From: Bacillota bacterium
Lineage (GTDB): Bacteria; Bacillota; Negativicutes; Sporomusales; CTSoil-080
Assembly: GCA_017889635.1 (NCBI GenBank)
Contig: JAGGAC010000018.1
Span: 1 to 64,000, forward strand
Length of the DNA: 64,000 bases
Reading direction: 5' to 3'
Made by a program: the position numbers and the translations under genes. This document shows positions 18,486 to 28,354 of this stretch, one piece after another (position 1 is the first letter of the stretch; each line of letters starts with the position of its first letter). Below the pieces are notes generated by a model that saw only the letters and a list, made by a program, of their open reading frames with translations, searched no databases and was not told where the DNA came from.

Positions 18486-19739
18486 TTATGACAATATTTC
18501 GAACTTAAGCCCTTTTACCATAGCTATCCTAAAAATAAACACACAAACTTCTACAACTAAAACAGTTCCAGATATATAACCAGCATTAACCTCTCCCTTT
18601 GAAATCATGCCAATTACAAGAACACTATAGATTGCCGCACCAATCATAGCACTTCTATTTACTGCATCTTGATGACCAAAAGTACCCAACACAGGATATC
18701 CGATAAGCACAGATGGTGCCACAAAAAAACAAGCAACCAATAACAACCTTAGACATATGCTCGCATCGGCAATATAAACTTTGGTAAATACCATAACAAT
18801 ATTCGGTGCAAAGTATATCCCAATCAAAAGACTTATAGTATTGATTAAGATTACTACACGAAATACCCGGCGAAATGAGTCTAATTTTTTAGTATATGCA
18901 ACAAGAGGATAAATTGCTTGGACAATTGGACCATACACGCCTTGAAGACCATTATAGACTTTTTCTACAACCGCATAATATCCAGTTTCATATGTTGTAG
19001 CAAATGCCCCTAACACTAATAAATTAGCCGATGTATAAAAAGATACTGCAATACGTGAAAAAAAGTATGGCACGGCACACTTTATCTGATTCCTTATCTC
19101 AAAAAAAGCTGGAATACCAATACCCAAGTGCATTCTGGATAAGATAATGTAAAACGCGTATATTCCCCCGCAAATCCCCCCGATCCCCTGAAAAATTGCA
19201 ACAAACCAAAAGTCAGTACTTCGATTTACACAACTAAAAATTAGTACAGAAAATATAATTTTATTTATAACCCCACTTACAGCAACTTGTTTCATTTCTT
19301 CTATACCTTGAAAAAACCAGACTGGCATCATAATATTTCCTAGTACCATCAGCAAAACAGCTAAACCGAAATAATAATCAAGCCACGCAAACAATTCCCA
19401 ATAGATACCAATAAATGTTACAATTAAAACTAGACCAGCAAAAATAAGTTTTGCATAAATAATACTCCAAAAGACGATTTCAGTCTTTTTTAAATCATTA
19501 CGCAGCTTTGAGATAGCAAGAACCGCCGACAAATTGAAACCAAAATCAACGGCAATTGTAACATAATTAGCCACAGCTATCGCTAGGGTAACCCGTCCGT
19601 AATTTTCTAATCCTAATGTTATTATTAGATACGGCATAGTTACTAGCGGTAAAAAATATGACACCCCTTGCAACAAATATAAATAGCCGACATTATTCAA
19701 AAAACCTTTCAAGTTCAATCCTATGCTATTAGGCCACAA
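18486..19739 (-). CDS. wzx: Wzx-type polysaccharide flippase
   Basis: About 417 residues with 12 or so membrane helices and the MATE-like O-antigen flippase start LLQGVSYFLPLVTMPYLI. Moves lipid-linked repeat units across the inner membrane. The start is uncertain: TTG at 19739 has no convincing ribosome-binding site, and a TTG near 19700 behind AAAGG is possible. Confidence 0.9.
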   Translation of the reverse strand: MWPNSIGLNLKGFLNNVGYLYLLQGVSYFLPLVTMPYLIITLGLENYGRVTLAIAVANYVTIAVDFGFNLSAVLAISKLRNDLKKTEIVFWSIIYAKLIFAGLVLIVTFIGIYWELFAWLDYYFGLAVLLMVLGNIMMPVWFFQGIEEMKQVAVSGVINKIIFSVLIFSCVNRSTDFWFVAIFQGIGGICGGIYAFYIILSRMHLGIGIPAFFEIRNQIKCAVPYFFSRIAVSFYTSANLLVLGAFATTYETGYYAVVEKVYNGLQGVYGPIVQAIYPLVAYTKKLDSFRRVFRVVILINTISLLIGIYFAPNIVMVFTKVYIADASICLRLLLVACFFVAPSVLIGYPVLGTFGHQDAVNRSAMIGAAIYSVLVIGMISKGEVNAGYISGTVLVVEVCVFIFRIAMVKGLKFEILS

Positions 19740-19775
19740 CTGTTTTTTAGTTTTCAGTAGTAAATAGCAAACTAA

Positions 19776-20885
19776 CTATCCCTCCCATCGCCCGTTTTTT
19801 CGCTTGTTCTCTAATAATTGAATGATTGCTACTGCGCTATATAAGTATGTCATTGCATAAGTAAAAGCCGACATGCCTGCAAAAACGAAGGGAATAAAAA
19901 CTATTAACGTCAGTTTATGAGGAAAAATTAGCTGTACCCAAAATATTAAAAATAGCAGTAAGCCTATAATCCCAATTTCGATAGCCAACACGAGAAAAAT
20001 GTTATGAGCATAAATTCCTAAAACTTTTTCTGATCTATTCTGCCCTACACCAAATAAAATCGTTGTCAAATCTGCGTTGCTAAAGTAATTACTTGCTTCC
20101 TGTAATATGTAAAACTTAGAAGTTAAACTCCCGTCATTAATGCTTGTAAAAAGGTACATTCCTCCCACAGCTAAAATCGTTAAAATTACCACTAGCCGCT
20201 TCCATTGAAGTACAATTTTATCCTTACGCAATTTTATTGCAACTAATAACAGTTTAGAAACAACCAACGCTGCAATTGCCGCACGGGAAAAAGTACAGAA
20301 AGTTAAAATTATCAGCGCCAAACGCTTCAATCTGAACTTCCCCAATCTTAATAAGACTAGATATTCACAAGTACAAAACAGAACAACCGAAAAAAGGCCG
20401 GTGAAATTCGAATCTAAGAACATAATACTATTCGTTTTATAAGCATAAAAAAGCCCATTACAAAAGTCTGCTCCCGGTGCCAAGTAAGCTACTGCTGCTT
20501 CGTCAGGATTAATGATTCGATAGATGGTCTCAATGCATAACATGGCAATTGAAAAGTTTAAGTAATGCTTGGTACAATGAACAATTTTAGCAGCAGAAAA
20601 ATAATTTCCAAAATTAATAATTAAGTAATAATATATGGTTGCGAAGTATATTACCCCCAGGGTTTTAATTTCGCCTCCTAATAACAAAAATTGTATTGTT
20701 ACATAACCAATCAAAATATAGGCAAAAAACATTCTCTTACTCATATAAATGCTTTTATCAATAACCGTCGTTATAATATATCCCCCTGCAGCAAGCATAA
20801 AAGCGCCATGAACCAACCCGATACCAATCTTTCTAAAATAGGCCCCTGAACATACTATCAGAATATAAAAAATTAAGCCCCCCAT
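19776..20885 (-). CDS. wzy: O-antigen polymerase/ligase-like membrane protein (Wzy)
   Basis: About 369 residues with roughly ten hydrophobic segments and a large loop near residues 260-300 containing FGVGQNRSEKVLGIYAHNIF, the G.G..... HN pattern of Wzy/WaaL proteins. Likely polymerises the repeat units in the periplasm. ATG at 20885 has GGGAG 7 nt upstream and begins 29 nt after the preceding stop; the longer frame from 20951 would overlap that gene and lacks a ribosome-binding site. Confidence 0.8.
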   Translation of the reverse strand: MGGLIFYILIVCSGAYFRKIGIGLVHGAFMLAAGGYIITTVIDKSIYMSKRMFFAYILIGYVTIQFLLLGGEIKTLGVIYFATIYYYLIINFGNYFSAAKIVHCTKHYLNFSIAMLCIETIYRIINPDEAAVAYLAPGADFCNGLFYAYKTNSIMFLDSNFTGLFSVVLFCTCEYLVLLRLGKFRLKRLALIILTFCTFSRAAIAALVVSKLLLVAIKLRKDKIVLQWKRLVVILTILAVGGMYLFTSINDGSLTSKFYILQEASNYFSNADLTTILFGVGQNRSEKVLGIYAHNIFLVLAIEIGIIGLLLFLIFWVQLIFPHKLTLIVFIPFVFAGMSAFTYAMTYLYSAVAIIQLLENKRKNGRWEG

Positions 20886-20914
20886 TGATAATCTCCCTAT
20901 CCATCGGTAAACCT

Positions 20915-21913
20915 TTAGCGCAGTATGTTTAGGAAAAACGTGCTTAACCACCAGCTTGTTGCAAACAATCTTGCCACAGCTTTTTTAAAGATATTCAGTC
21001 GACTATAATACGGGTTATTTAAAAACTTCATATACTCGTCCAAACGTTCGCAAAAAACAGTATAATAATTAGGCAAAATTCGATAGTTATTAAACCTAAA
21101 ACTAATTTTGGTACTAATAAACGGATACCAATATAGATGCATAAATTTTAAATACTGGAATTTATCCTTGTTAATTTCGTATAGTTGCCACTGATACAGA
21201 ATTTTTTCAATTTCGGCGATAGCTATTTCAATATCCCTAATTTTGCATAACTGATTGTGCAATGCACTTGCCGAGTGTCTTAAATAATGCAACATTGGTT
21301 GATCAATATACACTGCCTTGCCAGAACAACAACCTATAGTGATATTAAATGTCAAATCTTCACCAATTGATACATTTTCAGGAAATATAACATTATTCTT
21401 ATAAATTATCGAAGCCTTGTACAATTTAGCTGAGACACTTGGATTCATTTCAGATAACAGTAGCTTCTCAAGAATCCCGCTTGTACAAACCTCAGTAAGA
21501 TGATTTTCTCTTATAATTCTCGTGCTATAGCTTTGTTCCAGAATTATATCGCATATTGCTAAATCTGCGTCAAACTCGTCCATTTTATCCCAAAGTAATT
21601 CTAGCGCATTTAACTCTAACCAATCGTCGCCATCTAAAAAGGCTATATATTGACCATGGCTAAGAGTAAGACCCGTATTCCGAGCTGATGACACTCCGCC
21701 ATTTTGCTTCCAAAAATACACTACCCGTATATCTTCGTTCTGCCATTTTCGTGCGATTGCCGAAGTTTGATCAGTTGAACCATCATCAACGATAATAATT
21801 TCAAGGTTATGATAGGTTTGCCTCACCACAGATTCAATACATCTTGCGAAATACTTAGCAACATTATATACCGGGATAATAACACTAATTAAAGGGTTCC
21901 TTTCAGGTACCAT
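20915..21913 (-). CDS. GT2 glycosyltransferase (exopolysaccharide)
   Basis: 332 residues. SVIIPVYNVAKYFARCI, IIVDDGSTDQTS, NGGVSSARNTGL and FLDGDDWLE are the standard family 2 motifs, as in EpsJ/CpsI-like enzymes. The C-terminal helical part has no clear function. GAGGTG lies 10 nt before the ATG at 21913. Confidence 0.9.
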   Translation of the reverse strand: MVPERNPLISVIIPVYNVAKYFARCIESVVRQTYHNLEIIIVDDGSTDQTSAIARKWQNEDIRVVYFWKQNGGVSSARNTGLTLSHGQYIAFLDGDDWLELNALELLWDKMDEFDADLAICDIILEQSYSTRIIRENHLTEVCTSGILEKLLLSEMNPSVSAKLYKASIIYKNNVIFPENVSIGEDLTFNITIGCCSGKAVYIDQPMLHYLRHSASALHNQLCKIRDIEIAIAEIEKILYQWQLYEINKDKFQYLKFMHLYWYPFISTKISFRFNNYRILPNYYTVFCERLDEYMKFLNNPYYSRLNIFKKAVARLFATSWWLSTFFLNILR

Positions 21914-21953
21914 GAACTCTTAACACCTCGTTTTTTATCCTCCCTGTTACCTT

Positions 21954-23330
21954 CTACAAACCAGCTTTTAAAATATTGCGTTTACTTGAACAATAATAAA
22001 GGAATACCGCATATCCACAAGCTAGCATAGTTCCCAAAACCACACCCGCTAACACAACCAAACATCTTCTGGGCCAAGACTTCTTCTTTGGCATATCAGC
22101 TACATCAACTACCTGAACTTCCATAGAATCCATTGCTTCCTGTATCCTGGCCTGCTCATAACTCTTAACAATAACGCTATACACTTCGCGGGCAATAGTG
22201 GCTCGACGCATAAGTTGAAAGTAATTAAGTCCGTTAGCAGCCAACGTGCTCAGTGCTTGTTCCCGCTTCGCCCTTTCTTCCTCAACAGCCTCTTTAGTTG
22301 TCCGGAGAACAGCTATTTCTACTTCGGTCAATATCTTTTGCTTTAATATCTCGGCTTGCACCGGATTGAGGGTCGCAGTCCTCGCAGCAACAGCTTGACC
22401 AGTCTCCTGCCTCATTTTATCGTTAAGTTCCTCAATGTAGCGCTTTTTCTGCTTAATCAACGGATGATTTTCCTTGTACTTTTGTTTCAGATCCAACAGT
22501 TCTAATTCTTTGGAAATGATAGTTGTGCGAATTTGTTCCAAAGACTGATTATCAGTAATTTGGAAGTTATTTATAGCCTGTTCCTGCTTAGCCAGTTCCT
22601 GTTCTATACTACTTAATTTAACCTTTTCTACTTCGCTGCAGATGTTTAGCTCCGCCAAGCGTTTATCGTACTCCAGTAATGCCTCGACTAAGTTTTTGCC
22701 TTGTCCGTCTAAATCGATTATTTTTTCTTGCTGCTGAAAATCAACCAAATTTTTCTCAGCCTTAGCTAATTCCGCTTCAGCAACTTCAATGCGTTTATTA
22801 AGAAACTTAACTAAGACCGATTGCTCGTTCTGGTTTAAGTTGTTTAATAAATTCAGAAAATTAGTGCTAACCTTCTGCGCCATTTGTTGTGCTTCCCTGG
22901 GAGTGTCCCCCGTTACCGTCAGTTCAATTATTTCTGTACCCTTTGGGTTTTTTATATCTAAATGTTCCTTGGCAAAGTCCCTATATGTATATTTTTCCTT
23001 ATCATCATCTGGTTTGTCGAGGTCGGCGATTAAGGGACTCAAAACGGTTCGGCTTTTAATCATTTCAATATAAGTCTGAATCGGGCTGACGGCATTATCG
23101 CCTAATAGCATCACCGCCGTTGACTGCAGGTTAGCTGAGCCACCTATCCCATTCTTGCCGGACTTCGCACGAAGTAATACAGTAGATTCAAACCGCTCTG
23201 GAAGGATTAATGCGATACCAATAGCTAGTAAGGTTATTCCGATTATTATCGCCAGCAGCTGCCGCTTTGTTTCTCTTTGCCGAATAATGCCCCTCATTAC
23301 AGTTAAATCAATCTTGTTGTATTCTACCAC
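21954..23330 (-). CDS. wzz: Wzz/GumC-type chain-length determinant
   Basis: 458 residues. Membrane helices at about 22-41 and 423-445 bracket a periplasmic part with long coiled coils (about 165-310) and the PNPxxP-like region at the C-terminal helix (ADMPKKKSWPRR). It is the PCP family that sets glycan length and couples to Wza. It lacks a fused tyrosine kinase domain, and no separate kinase gene is in the operon. Confidence 0.92.
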   Translation of the reverse strand: MVEYNKIDLTVMRGIIRQRETKRQLLAIIIGITLLAIGIALILPERFESTVLLRAKSGKNGIGGSANLQSTAVMLLGDNAVSPIQTYIEMIKSRTVLSPLIADLDKPDDDKEKYTYRDFAKEHLDIKNPKGTEIIELTVTGDTPREAQQMAQKVSTNFLNLLNNLNQNEQSVLVKFLNKRIEVAEAELAKAEKNLVDFQQQEKIIDLDGQGKNLVEALLEYDKRLAELNICSEVEKVKLSSIEQELAKQEQAINNFQITDNQSLEQIRTTIISKELELLDLKQKYKENHPLIKQKKRYIEELNDKMRQETGQAVAARTATLNPVQAEILKQKILTEVEIAVLRTTKEAVEEERAKREQALSTLAANGLNYFQLMRRATIAREVYSVIVKSYEQARIQEAMDSMEVQVVDVADMPKKKSWPRRCLVVLAGVVLGTMLACGYAVFLYYCSSKRNILKAGL

Positions 23331-23350
23331 TAACTATCCCTCTTCTAATT

Positions 23351-24049
23351 TTAATCTGTAATGGCATGTATATAATATACACTTTGCAATATTGGCATTA
23401 CTTCACTATAAAAGTCAATCTTGCGGTCAGCTTTTGGCACATAAACCAGATCATTATCTTTAAGATGAATGTTTTGTGATAAATCCGCTTTTCGGATCAA
23501 ATCGTCATAGTTTACTTTCCATCGCTTAAGCTTCCCATCCTCCGCTCTTGTTATCAGAATGTGTTTTGGGCGTCCTTTATAAAGAACTCCTCCCGCACTA
23601 GAGATTGCATCTATGACATTCATTCTATCCCATGTAAGTTTTTGGACGCCGGAATTTTTAACCTCGCCCATTACATAAACCTCCCGCTGCCCATACCCTT
23701 TCATCATAATAGCCATATCATTTATTACAAGATACGGGTCAAGTTTCTCTCGTACAAGCGCAGTTGCATCTCGAATCGTTAATCCTTCTACTTTTATCCC
23801 CCCCGCAAACGGCAACCTAATATAGCCATCTGGTCCAATCACCACATCCTTGTAATGTTCATCGTCAACCCCGTAAATCAATATATCAATGGTGTCATAT
23901 TTTCCAAGCCGGTATTCCTGAACATCAGCACTATTACCGGCAAAAATAATAGGTTCTTCACTGCTTATTGGGCAGACCGCATTAACAATTAACGCAGGCA
24001 TGCTCAAGATAATAATCATAAGCAAACTACATAGCTTTTTTATATCCAC
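23351..24049 (-). CDS. wza: Polysaccharide export outer-membrane protein (Wza-like)
   Basis: 232 residues with a signal peptide (about 1-25). Poly_export motif YRLGKYDTIDI.IYG, then GPDGYIRLPFAGGIKVEGLT, and a SLBB repeat (VYVMGEVKNSGVQKL). It forms the outer-membrane exit channel, short compared with E. coli Wza. GTG start at 24049. Its presence again implies an outer membrane. Confidence 0.9.
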   Translation of the reverse strand: MDIKKLCSLLMIIILSMPALIVNAVCPISSEEPIIFAGNSADVQEYRLGKYDTIDILIYGVDDEHYKDVVIGPDGYIRLPFAGGIKVEGLTIRDATALVREKLDPYLVINDMAIMMKGYGQREVYVMGEVKNSGVQKLTWDRMNVIDAISSAGGVLYKGRPKHILITRAEDGKLKRWKVNYDDLIRKADLSQNIHLKDNDLVYVPKADRKIDFYSEVMPILQSVYYIHAITD

Positions 24050-24078
24050 GGACTTAAATCAACTCCATTCCGCAGCCA

Positions 24079-25440
24079 TTACTTTTCACAATTTAAAGCT
24101 TCACTTATTGCAACTCCCGCTGTACTCTCCTTATTTAGTAATACTTTCAGCGTCTCCAGGATAATTGCTAGGTCGGTTAACGGTGAGCAATTCTGAATAT
24201 ATAGCAAATCAAAAAGCAATTTACTATAAACGGTTGTGTTATACCTCCCTTTAACCTGTGCCACGCCAGTAATACCCGGCTTCACCTTGTGCCGCAGTGA
24301 ATAATAGGGCAGTTCTTTATTATACTTTTCTACAAACTCGGGTCTTTCCGGTCTTGGTCCTACAATACTCATTTCCCCTTTAAGCACATTAATCAATTGC
24401 GGAATTTCATCCAGCCTCAATTGCCGTAAATACTTACCAACACTAGTCACCCGAGCATCGCTAACTGTACACATAACGGCGCCAGTTTGTTTTTCTGCAT
24501 CCAAAACCATGGTTCTGATTTTATATATTGTAAACAATTCTTCATTTATCCCACAGCGAACTTGCTTATAAATTACTGGTCCCGGCGAACTAATTTTTAC
24601 AATAATTATGATAAACAGCAAAATCGGTGATAACATTAGCAGACTGACTATTGAAATGATTATATCTAGTATTCTTTTTATAGCTCTATTCTCAAACGAC
24701 AGTTTAAACGATTTTATTTGAAATACCGGCGAATCCCCAAATTTATCAAGTTTAGCACACGAATAGATAATATCCTGTTCATCCGCCATTATTATAACTT
24801 CGCTTTTTAATTGGCATGAAATATTCAGAAATTTTTTCTTTAGTTCAGCATCGATGTTCTGAAGTACCAAAATTATTTTGTACTTTTCAAAGTCGCTTTT
24901 TTCTAAATCGCCTTTTAAATAACGAGTATCTAAAAATTCAATAGTAACTTTATCAGGAAACAACTTAACAATGTTATCTTTAATAATAGAATACGACTCC
25001 TTTTTTCCTATTATTAGCACGTTCCTTAAAGAAACTATGCTTTTTTCCACATACTGAAAAGCATAATTCCAGCAAAAAGCTACGAATAATTGCACTAAAC
25101 TTGCATAAATTATAATCTTGAAGTAAATCCAAGTACCCAAAACTATCTTATGCAATAAAATAACAACAAGTAATAGCTCCAACGCCACAGCGGCTATGCT
25201 TATTAGCAAATGATAAATTTTAAATTGTATTAAATGCAGCAATCCATTGATACGAACTAACATCCAACTCGCAATAACAATACCCCAAGAAAATATATCA
25301 TATCTGTCCAGCCTATCATCGGTAACTGCGGAGAAATAATCGAACTCGTAAAGCTTCAGATAAACATTTAAAGTTATAATGATGATAATAATATTTCCGG
25401 TTATTAAAATTGCCTTTTTTATTGCCGACAACATATACAT
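24079..25440 (-). CDS. Polyprenyl-phosphate hexose-1-phosphate transferase (initiating enzyme)
   Basis: 453 residues. Four N-terminal membrane helices (about 10-115), a central Rossmann-like domain, then the bacterial sugar-transferase domain: a fifth helix (about 260-290), SSPGPVIYKQVRCG, KIRTM, LRLDEIPQLINVLKGEMS and GPRPERPEFVEKY. This is the WbaP/WcaJ layout. It loads the first sugar on undecaprenyl phosphate. First gene of the exopolysaccharide operon. ATG at 25440 follows AAGGGTGAG. Confidence 0.92.
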   Translation of the reverse strand: MYMLSAIKKAILITGNIIIIIITLNVYLKLYEFDYFSAVTDDRLDRYDIFSWGIVIASWMLVRINGLLHLIQFKIYHLLISIAAVALELLLVVILLHKIVLGTWIYFKIIIYASLVQLFVAFCWNYAFQYVEKSIVSLRNVLIIGKKESYSIIKDNIVKLFPDKVTIEFLDTRYLKGDLEKSDFEKYKIILVLQNIDAELKKKFLNISCQLKSEVIIMADEQDIIYSCAKLDKFGDSPVFQIKSFKLSFENRAIKRILDIIISIVSLLMLSPILLFIIIIVKISSPGPVIYKQVRCGINEELFTIYKIRTMVLDAEKQTGAVMCTVSDARVTSVGKYLRQLRLDEIPQLINVLKGEMSIVGPRPERPEFVEKYNKELPYYSLRHKVKPGITGVAQVKGRYNTTVYSKLLFDLLYIQNCSPLTDLAIILETLKVLLNKESTAGVAISEALNCEK

Positions 25441-25598
25441 AAACTCACCCTTCACTTAGTCAGCAGGCACCTTCATGCAAAATTTTTACAACTAGATCCT
25501 GTATTTATAATACTAATTGCGACAACTATTTACATCTGCTTAAAGTTATATGCAGTTAAATATACTCATTATTCTATGAATTTTTCACAGTTAGCAAT

Positions 25599-25624
25599 AA
25601 TAACCTGGGAATTTCCTGGCTATT
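25599..25624. promoter_or_regulatory. 26-bp imperfect palindrome between the exopolysaccharide operon and its divergent regulator
   Basis: The sequence reads AATAaCCtGGgAATTtCCtGGcTATT with symmetric mismatches around a central AATT. It lies 159 nt from the operon's first ATG and 129 nt from the regulator's ATG, in a 312-bp divergent region. Likely an operator; the protein that binds it is not known. Confidence 0.5.
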
Positions 25625-25752
25625 ACTGTCAAATAAATTACAATAAAGTTGATTTTTGTGTCTTTAGACAGATGTATGTTGCATGGAAAAAGTTATAATT
25701 GTTTACAAGAATATACAATGACATATCAAATATTTTAGTTTGGGGAGGAATT

Positions 25753-26424
25753 ATGCAAAACAACCGAATTCTTTTACTGGACGATAATTTGATATCTCTG
25801 AAATCAATAAAAAAAGAACTATCACAAAAATTTCAAATCATAATAACTGATAGACCAAAAGATGCTTTACAATACTTAACAGAAAGCAGTCCTTTCGCTG
25901 CAATTGTTGCTGAATATTTACTTCCAGAAATGAATGGCATCCAGTTTTTTTATCTTAGCCAAAAAATAGCGTTATGGAGCCAACGAATAATGCTAACCTC
26001 ATATCCCGATAATTCAATAGTCATCGACGCTGTAAACAAAGGGAAAATCCATTCATTTTTACGAAAACCTTGCTCTCCTTCTATATTAACAGATACCTTG
26101 ACTTCAGCAGTTACTTATTACAATTTGCTTGCCAGCCTCAAATCAGACCTCTCACTCGATAGCAACCACTTCCAAGGTTTTTCTCAATCTAGCGATACTT
26201 TTGAAAACCATAAAAAATTAAATGAATTAACAAACAGAGAGTGGGAAATTCTTGACATGATCGCCATGGGATATTCAAATCAAGATATTGCATTTAAGCT
26301 ATGTTTAACCATCGGTACTATAAAGTCTCATTGCTGTAATATATTTAATAAACTAGGCGTTTCCAGCCGAACCAAGGCAGTTGCGCTGCTTCATACCGGA
26401 CCATTTATGAGCTCTGAGTATTAA
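25753..26424 (+). CDS. LuxR/NarL-type response regulator with an atypical receiver
   Basis: 223 residues. The N-terminal receiver (about 5-120) keeps LLLDDN and the lysine in FLRKPCSP, but the phospho-acceptor position reads IVAEYLLPEMNG, i.e. Glu where Asp is expected. The C-terminal HTH (about 160-220) is canonical: LTNREWEILDMIAMGYSNQDIA, then TIGTIKSHCCNIFNKLGVSSRTKA. Glu at this site can mimic phosphorylation, so it may be constitutively active (inference). Start ATG 25753 follows GGGGAGG. Divergent from the exopolysaccharide operon, which it may control. Confidence 0.88.
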   Translation: MQNNRILLLDDNLISLKSIKKELSQKFQIIITDRPKDALQYLTESSPFAAIVAEYLLPEMNGIQFFYLSQKIALWSQRIMLTSYPDNSIVIDAVNKGKIHSFLRKPCSPSILTDTLTSAVTYYNLLASLKSDLSLDSNHFQGFSQSSDTFENHKKLNELTNREWEILDMIAMGYSNQDIAFKLCLTIGTIKSHCCNIFNKLGVSSRTKAVALLHTGPFMSSEY

Positions 26425-26437
26425 TCCAGCTACGACA

Positions 26438-26481
26438 AAACCTAGCATCCTAGTCGCTTTAACGACTAAAATGCTAGGTTT
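26438..26481. terminator. Bidirectional terminator between convergent genes
   Basis: AAACCTAGCAT (26438-26448) pairs with ATGCTAGGTTT (26471-26481), with an inner TAGTCG/CGACTA stem. It can serve both the regulator and the minus-strand peptidase. Confidence 0.8.
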
Positions 26482-26529
26482 CAAATTTCTAATAGCCCTA
26501 GACGCCATATAAAGATGACGCTGATCCAA

Positions 26530-27648
26530 TTATTTTGCTGCTTCCCTTATAATAGCCACAACCAGCTCGGCGGTTTTACACAAGTCCTCTACTTTTATAA
26601 ATTCGTCGCAGGTATGAACTTTGGACATCCCCACCCCCAATACAGCAGTAGGAACACCATAAGCATTAAAAAAATTGGCATCACTACCGCCGCCGGTAGC
26701 CTCAAGTACTGCGGTCAAACCAATGCTCTCAGCTGCCCGGCTTGCCACCGTCACTACCGGCGTATCGCCAGCTAGAACAAAGGGATCGTACACTCTTTTT
26801 ACAGTTACCTCCGCAGAGCCCCCAGCTTTAAGCGCCTCTTGTTCAAACGTGCTTACCATATGATTAGTCTGCGCGGCAAGCTTACCTAAATCGCGGCTGC
26901 GAGCTTCACAAAAGATTTCCACAGAATCAGGAACAATATTAGTAGCCTGCCCGCCTTTTATGATTCCAACATTCGCAGTAGTCTCATAATCAATTCTGCC
27001 CTGCTTAACCTGAGTCAGAGCCTTGGCAGCAACAACAATGGCATTTATCCCTTCTTCAGGCGCGATGCCAGCATGGGCACTTTTGCCGTGAATGAGCGCA
27101 GTAACATTATCCTGCCCTGGCGCAGCATTAACAATCCTTCCCGGCTCGCCTCCCGAATCAAGTGCATACCCAAAATCAGCCTTAAGCATATTTCGGTCTA
27201 TATACTTTGCCCCGTTAAGCCCACCCTCTTCTGCCACCGTAAAAACTACCTGTACTCCGGCATAAGGAACAGCCTCTTGCTTAATAACTCTTAACGCTTC
27301 GAGAATTCCGGCCACACCAGCCTTGTCATCAGCCCCCAGCACGGTCTTCCCTTTCGATGTTATAATCCCATTTACTATTTGCGGCTCAATTCCAGCACAC
27401 GGCTCCACCGAATCCAGATGAGCACTCAGCATTATCATAGGTGCACCGGGTGCTGTACCAGCAAGATAGCCGATAATATTGCCACAATTACCGCCAAACT
27501 TTTCGGCCACAGCATCTTCTTCAACTGCTAATCCAATAGCCTCCAGCTTGGCCTTAACCACCTCAGCCACTTCGCGCTCCGCACCTGTTGAACACTTAAT
27601 TTTCACTAACTCACAAAAATCGGCTACTAGTCTAGCTTCATCAATCAA
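26530..27648 (-). CDS. M20 family peptidase, PepT-like (YqjE group)
   Basis: 372 residues. Metal site residues appear in SAHLDSVEPC, GADDKAG (bridging Asp), VAEEGGLNG (catalytic Glu pair), ALDSGG and a C-terminal VHTCDEFI. A lid domain with HGKSAHAGIAPEEGINA lies between. It is annotated in relatives as tripeptidase T-like or as M20/M25 hydrolase. TTG at 27648 has GGGGG 7 nt upstream; the frame extended to 27681 lacks a good site. Third gene of an operon with the two hydrolases upstream. Confidence 0.9.
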   Translation of the reverse strand: MIDEARLVADFCELVKIKCSTGAEREVAEVVKAKLEAIGLAVEEDAVAEKFGGNCGNIIGYLAGTAPGAPMIMLSAHLDSVEPCAGIEPQIVNGIITSKGKTVLGADDKAGVAGILEALRVIKQEAVPYAGVQVVFTVAEEGGLNGAKYIDRNMLKADFGYALDSGGEPGRIVNAAPGQDNVTALIHGKSAHAGIAPEEGINAIVVAAKALTQVKQGRIDYETTANVGIIKGGQATNIVPDSVEIFCEARSRDLGKLAAQTNHMVSTFEQEALKAGGSAEVTVKRVYDPFVLAGDTPVVTVASRAAESIGLTAVLEATGGGSDANFFNAYGVPTAVLGVGMSKVHTCDEFIKVEDLCKTAELVVAIIREAAK

Positions 27649-27681
27649 TTCATCGCCCCCTGCAATATTCAATAGTTGCAA

Positions 27682-28350
27682 TTATAGCTGAATAGTCCCG
27701 CCAGGAATAATAATTTTAACAGTACAATCAAATTTACTTTCGGCGTCTTTTTTAAATGTCTCCGGCGATTGAGCAATTAGAGGCCAGGTATTATAGTGCA
27801 TAGGAATTACTGTCCGTGGTTTTAGAAGCCCGACAGCCTCGACAGCATCCTCTGGTCCCATGGTGTAATTATCGCCGATTGGCAATAATGCATAATCAAT
27901 TTTGTGTTTACGACCGATCAGTTCCATATCGCTAAATAGACCTGTATCGCCTGCAAAATAGATAATTCTTTCAAAAAAGTTGACAATGAAGCCGCAGGCA
28001 GTTCCGCCCTCAATACCAGCACCATGGAGAGCCGGTGTAAGTTTGACAAATCCGAACTCAAAACCGTGTTTTCCTCCAATATGTAGTCCATGCGCATTAC
28101 ATCCTTCTCTTTCAGCCATCATTGCAATTTCAAAAGATGAAATAATAGTAGCTCCGGTACGTTTGGCAATGCTTAGTGCATCACCGAGATGATCGCTGTG
28201 CGCATGTGACACACAAATATAATTGCAGTCGATTTTTTCTGGATCAGCTGTATTTACAGGGTTTCCTTTAAAAAAAGGATCAAACAATATAGCTGTATCC
28301 CCATTGGTTAATTGAAAATTTGAATGACCATGGTACTTAACAGATATCAT
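27682..28350 (-). CDS. UPF0173-type metallo-beta-lactamase-fold hydrolase
   Basis: 222 residues. The MBL metal motif is SHAHSDHLGD; further ligands fit YFAGDTGLFSDM and PMHYNTWP. Matches the UPF0173 group of metal-dependent hydrolases, whose substrate is not known. Only 4 nt from the FAA hydrolase stop and 33 nt from the peptidase start, so the three are one transcript. Confidence 0.9.
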   Translation of the reverse strand: MISVKYHGHSNFQLTNGDTAILFDPFFKGNPVNTADPEKIDCNYICVSHAHSDHLGDALSIAKRTGATIISSFEIAMMAEREGCNAHGLHIGGKHGFEFGFVKLTPALHGAGIEGGTACGFIVNFFERIIYFAGDTGLFSDMELIGRKHKIDYALLPIGDNYTMGPEDAVEAVGLLKPRTVIPMHYNTWPLIAQSPETFKKDAESKFDCTVKIIIPGGTIQL

Positions 28351-28354
28351 GGTT

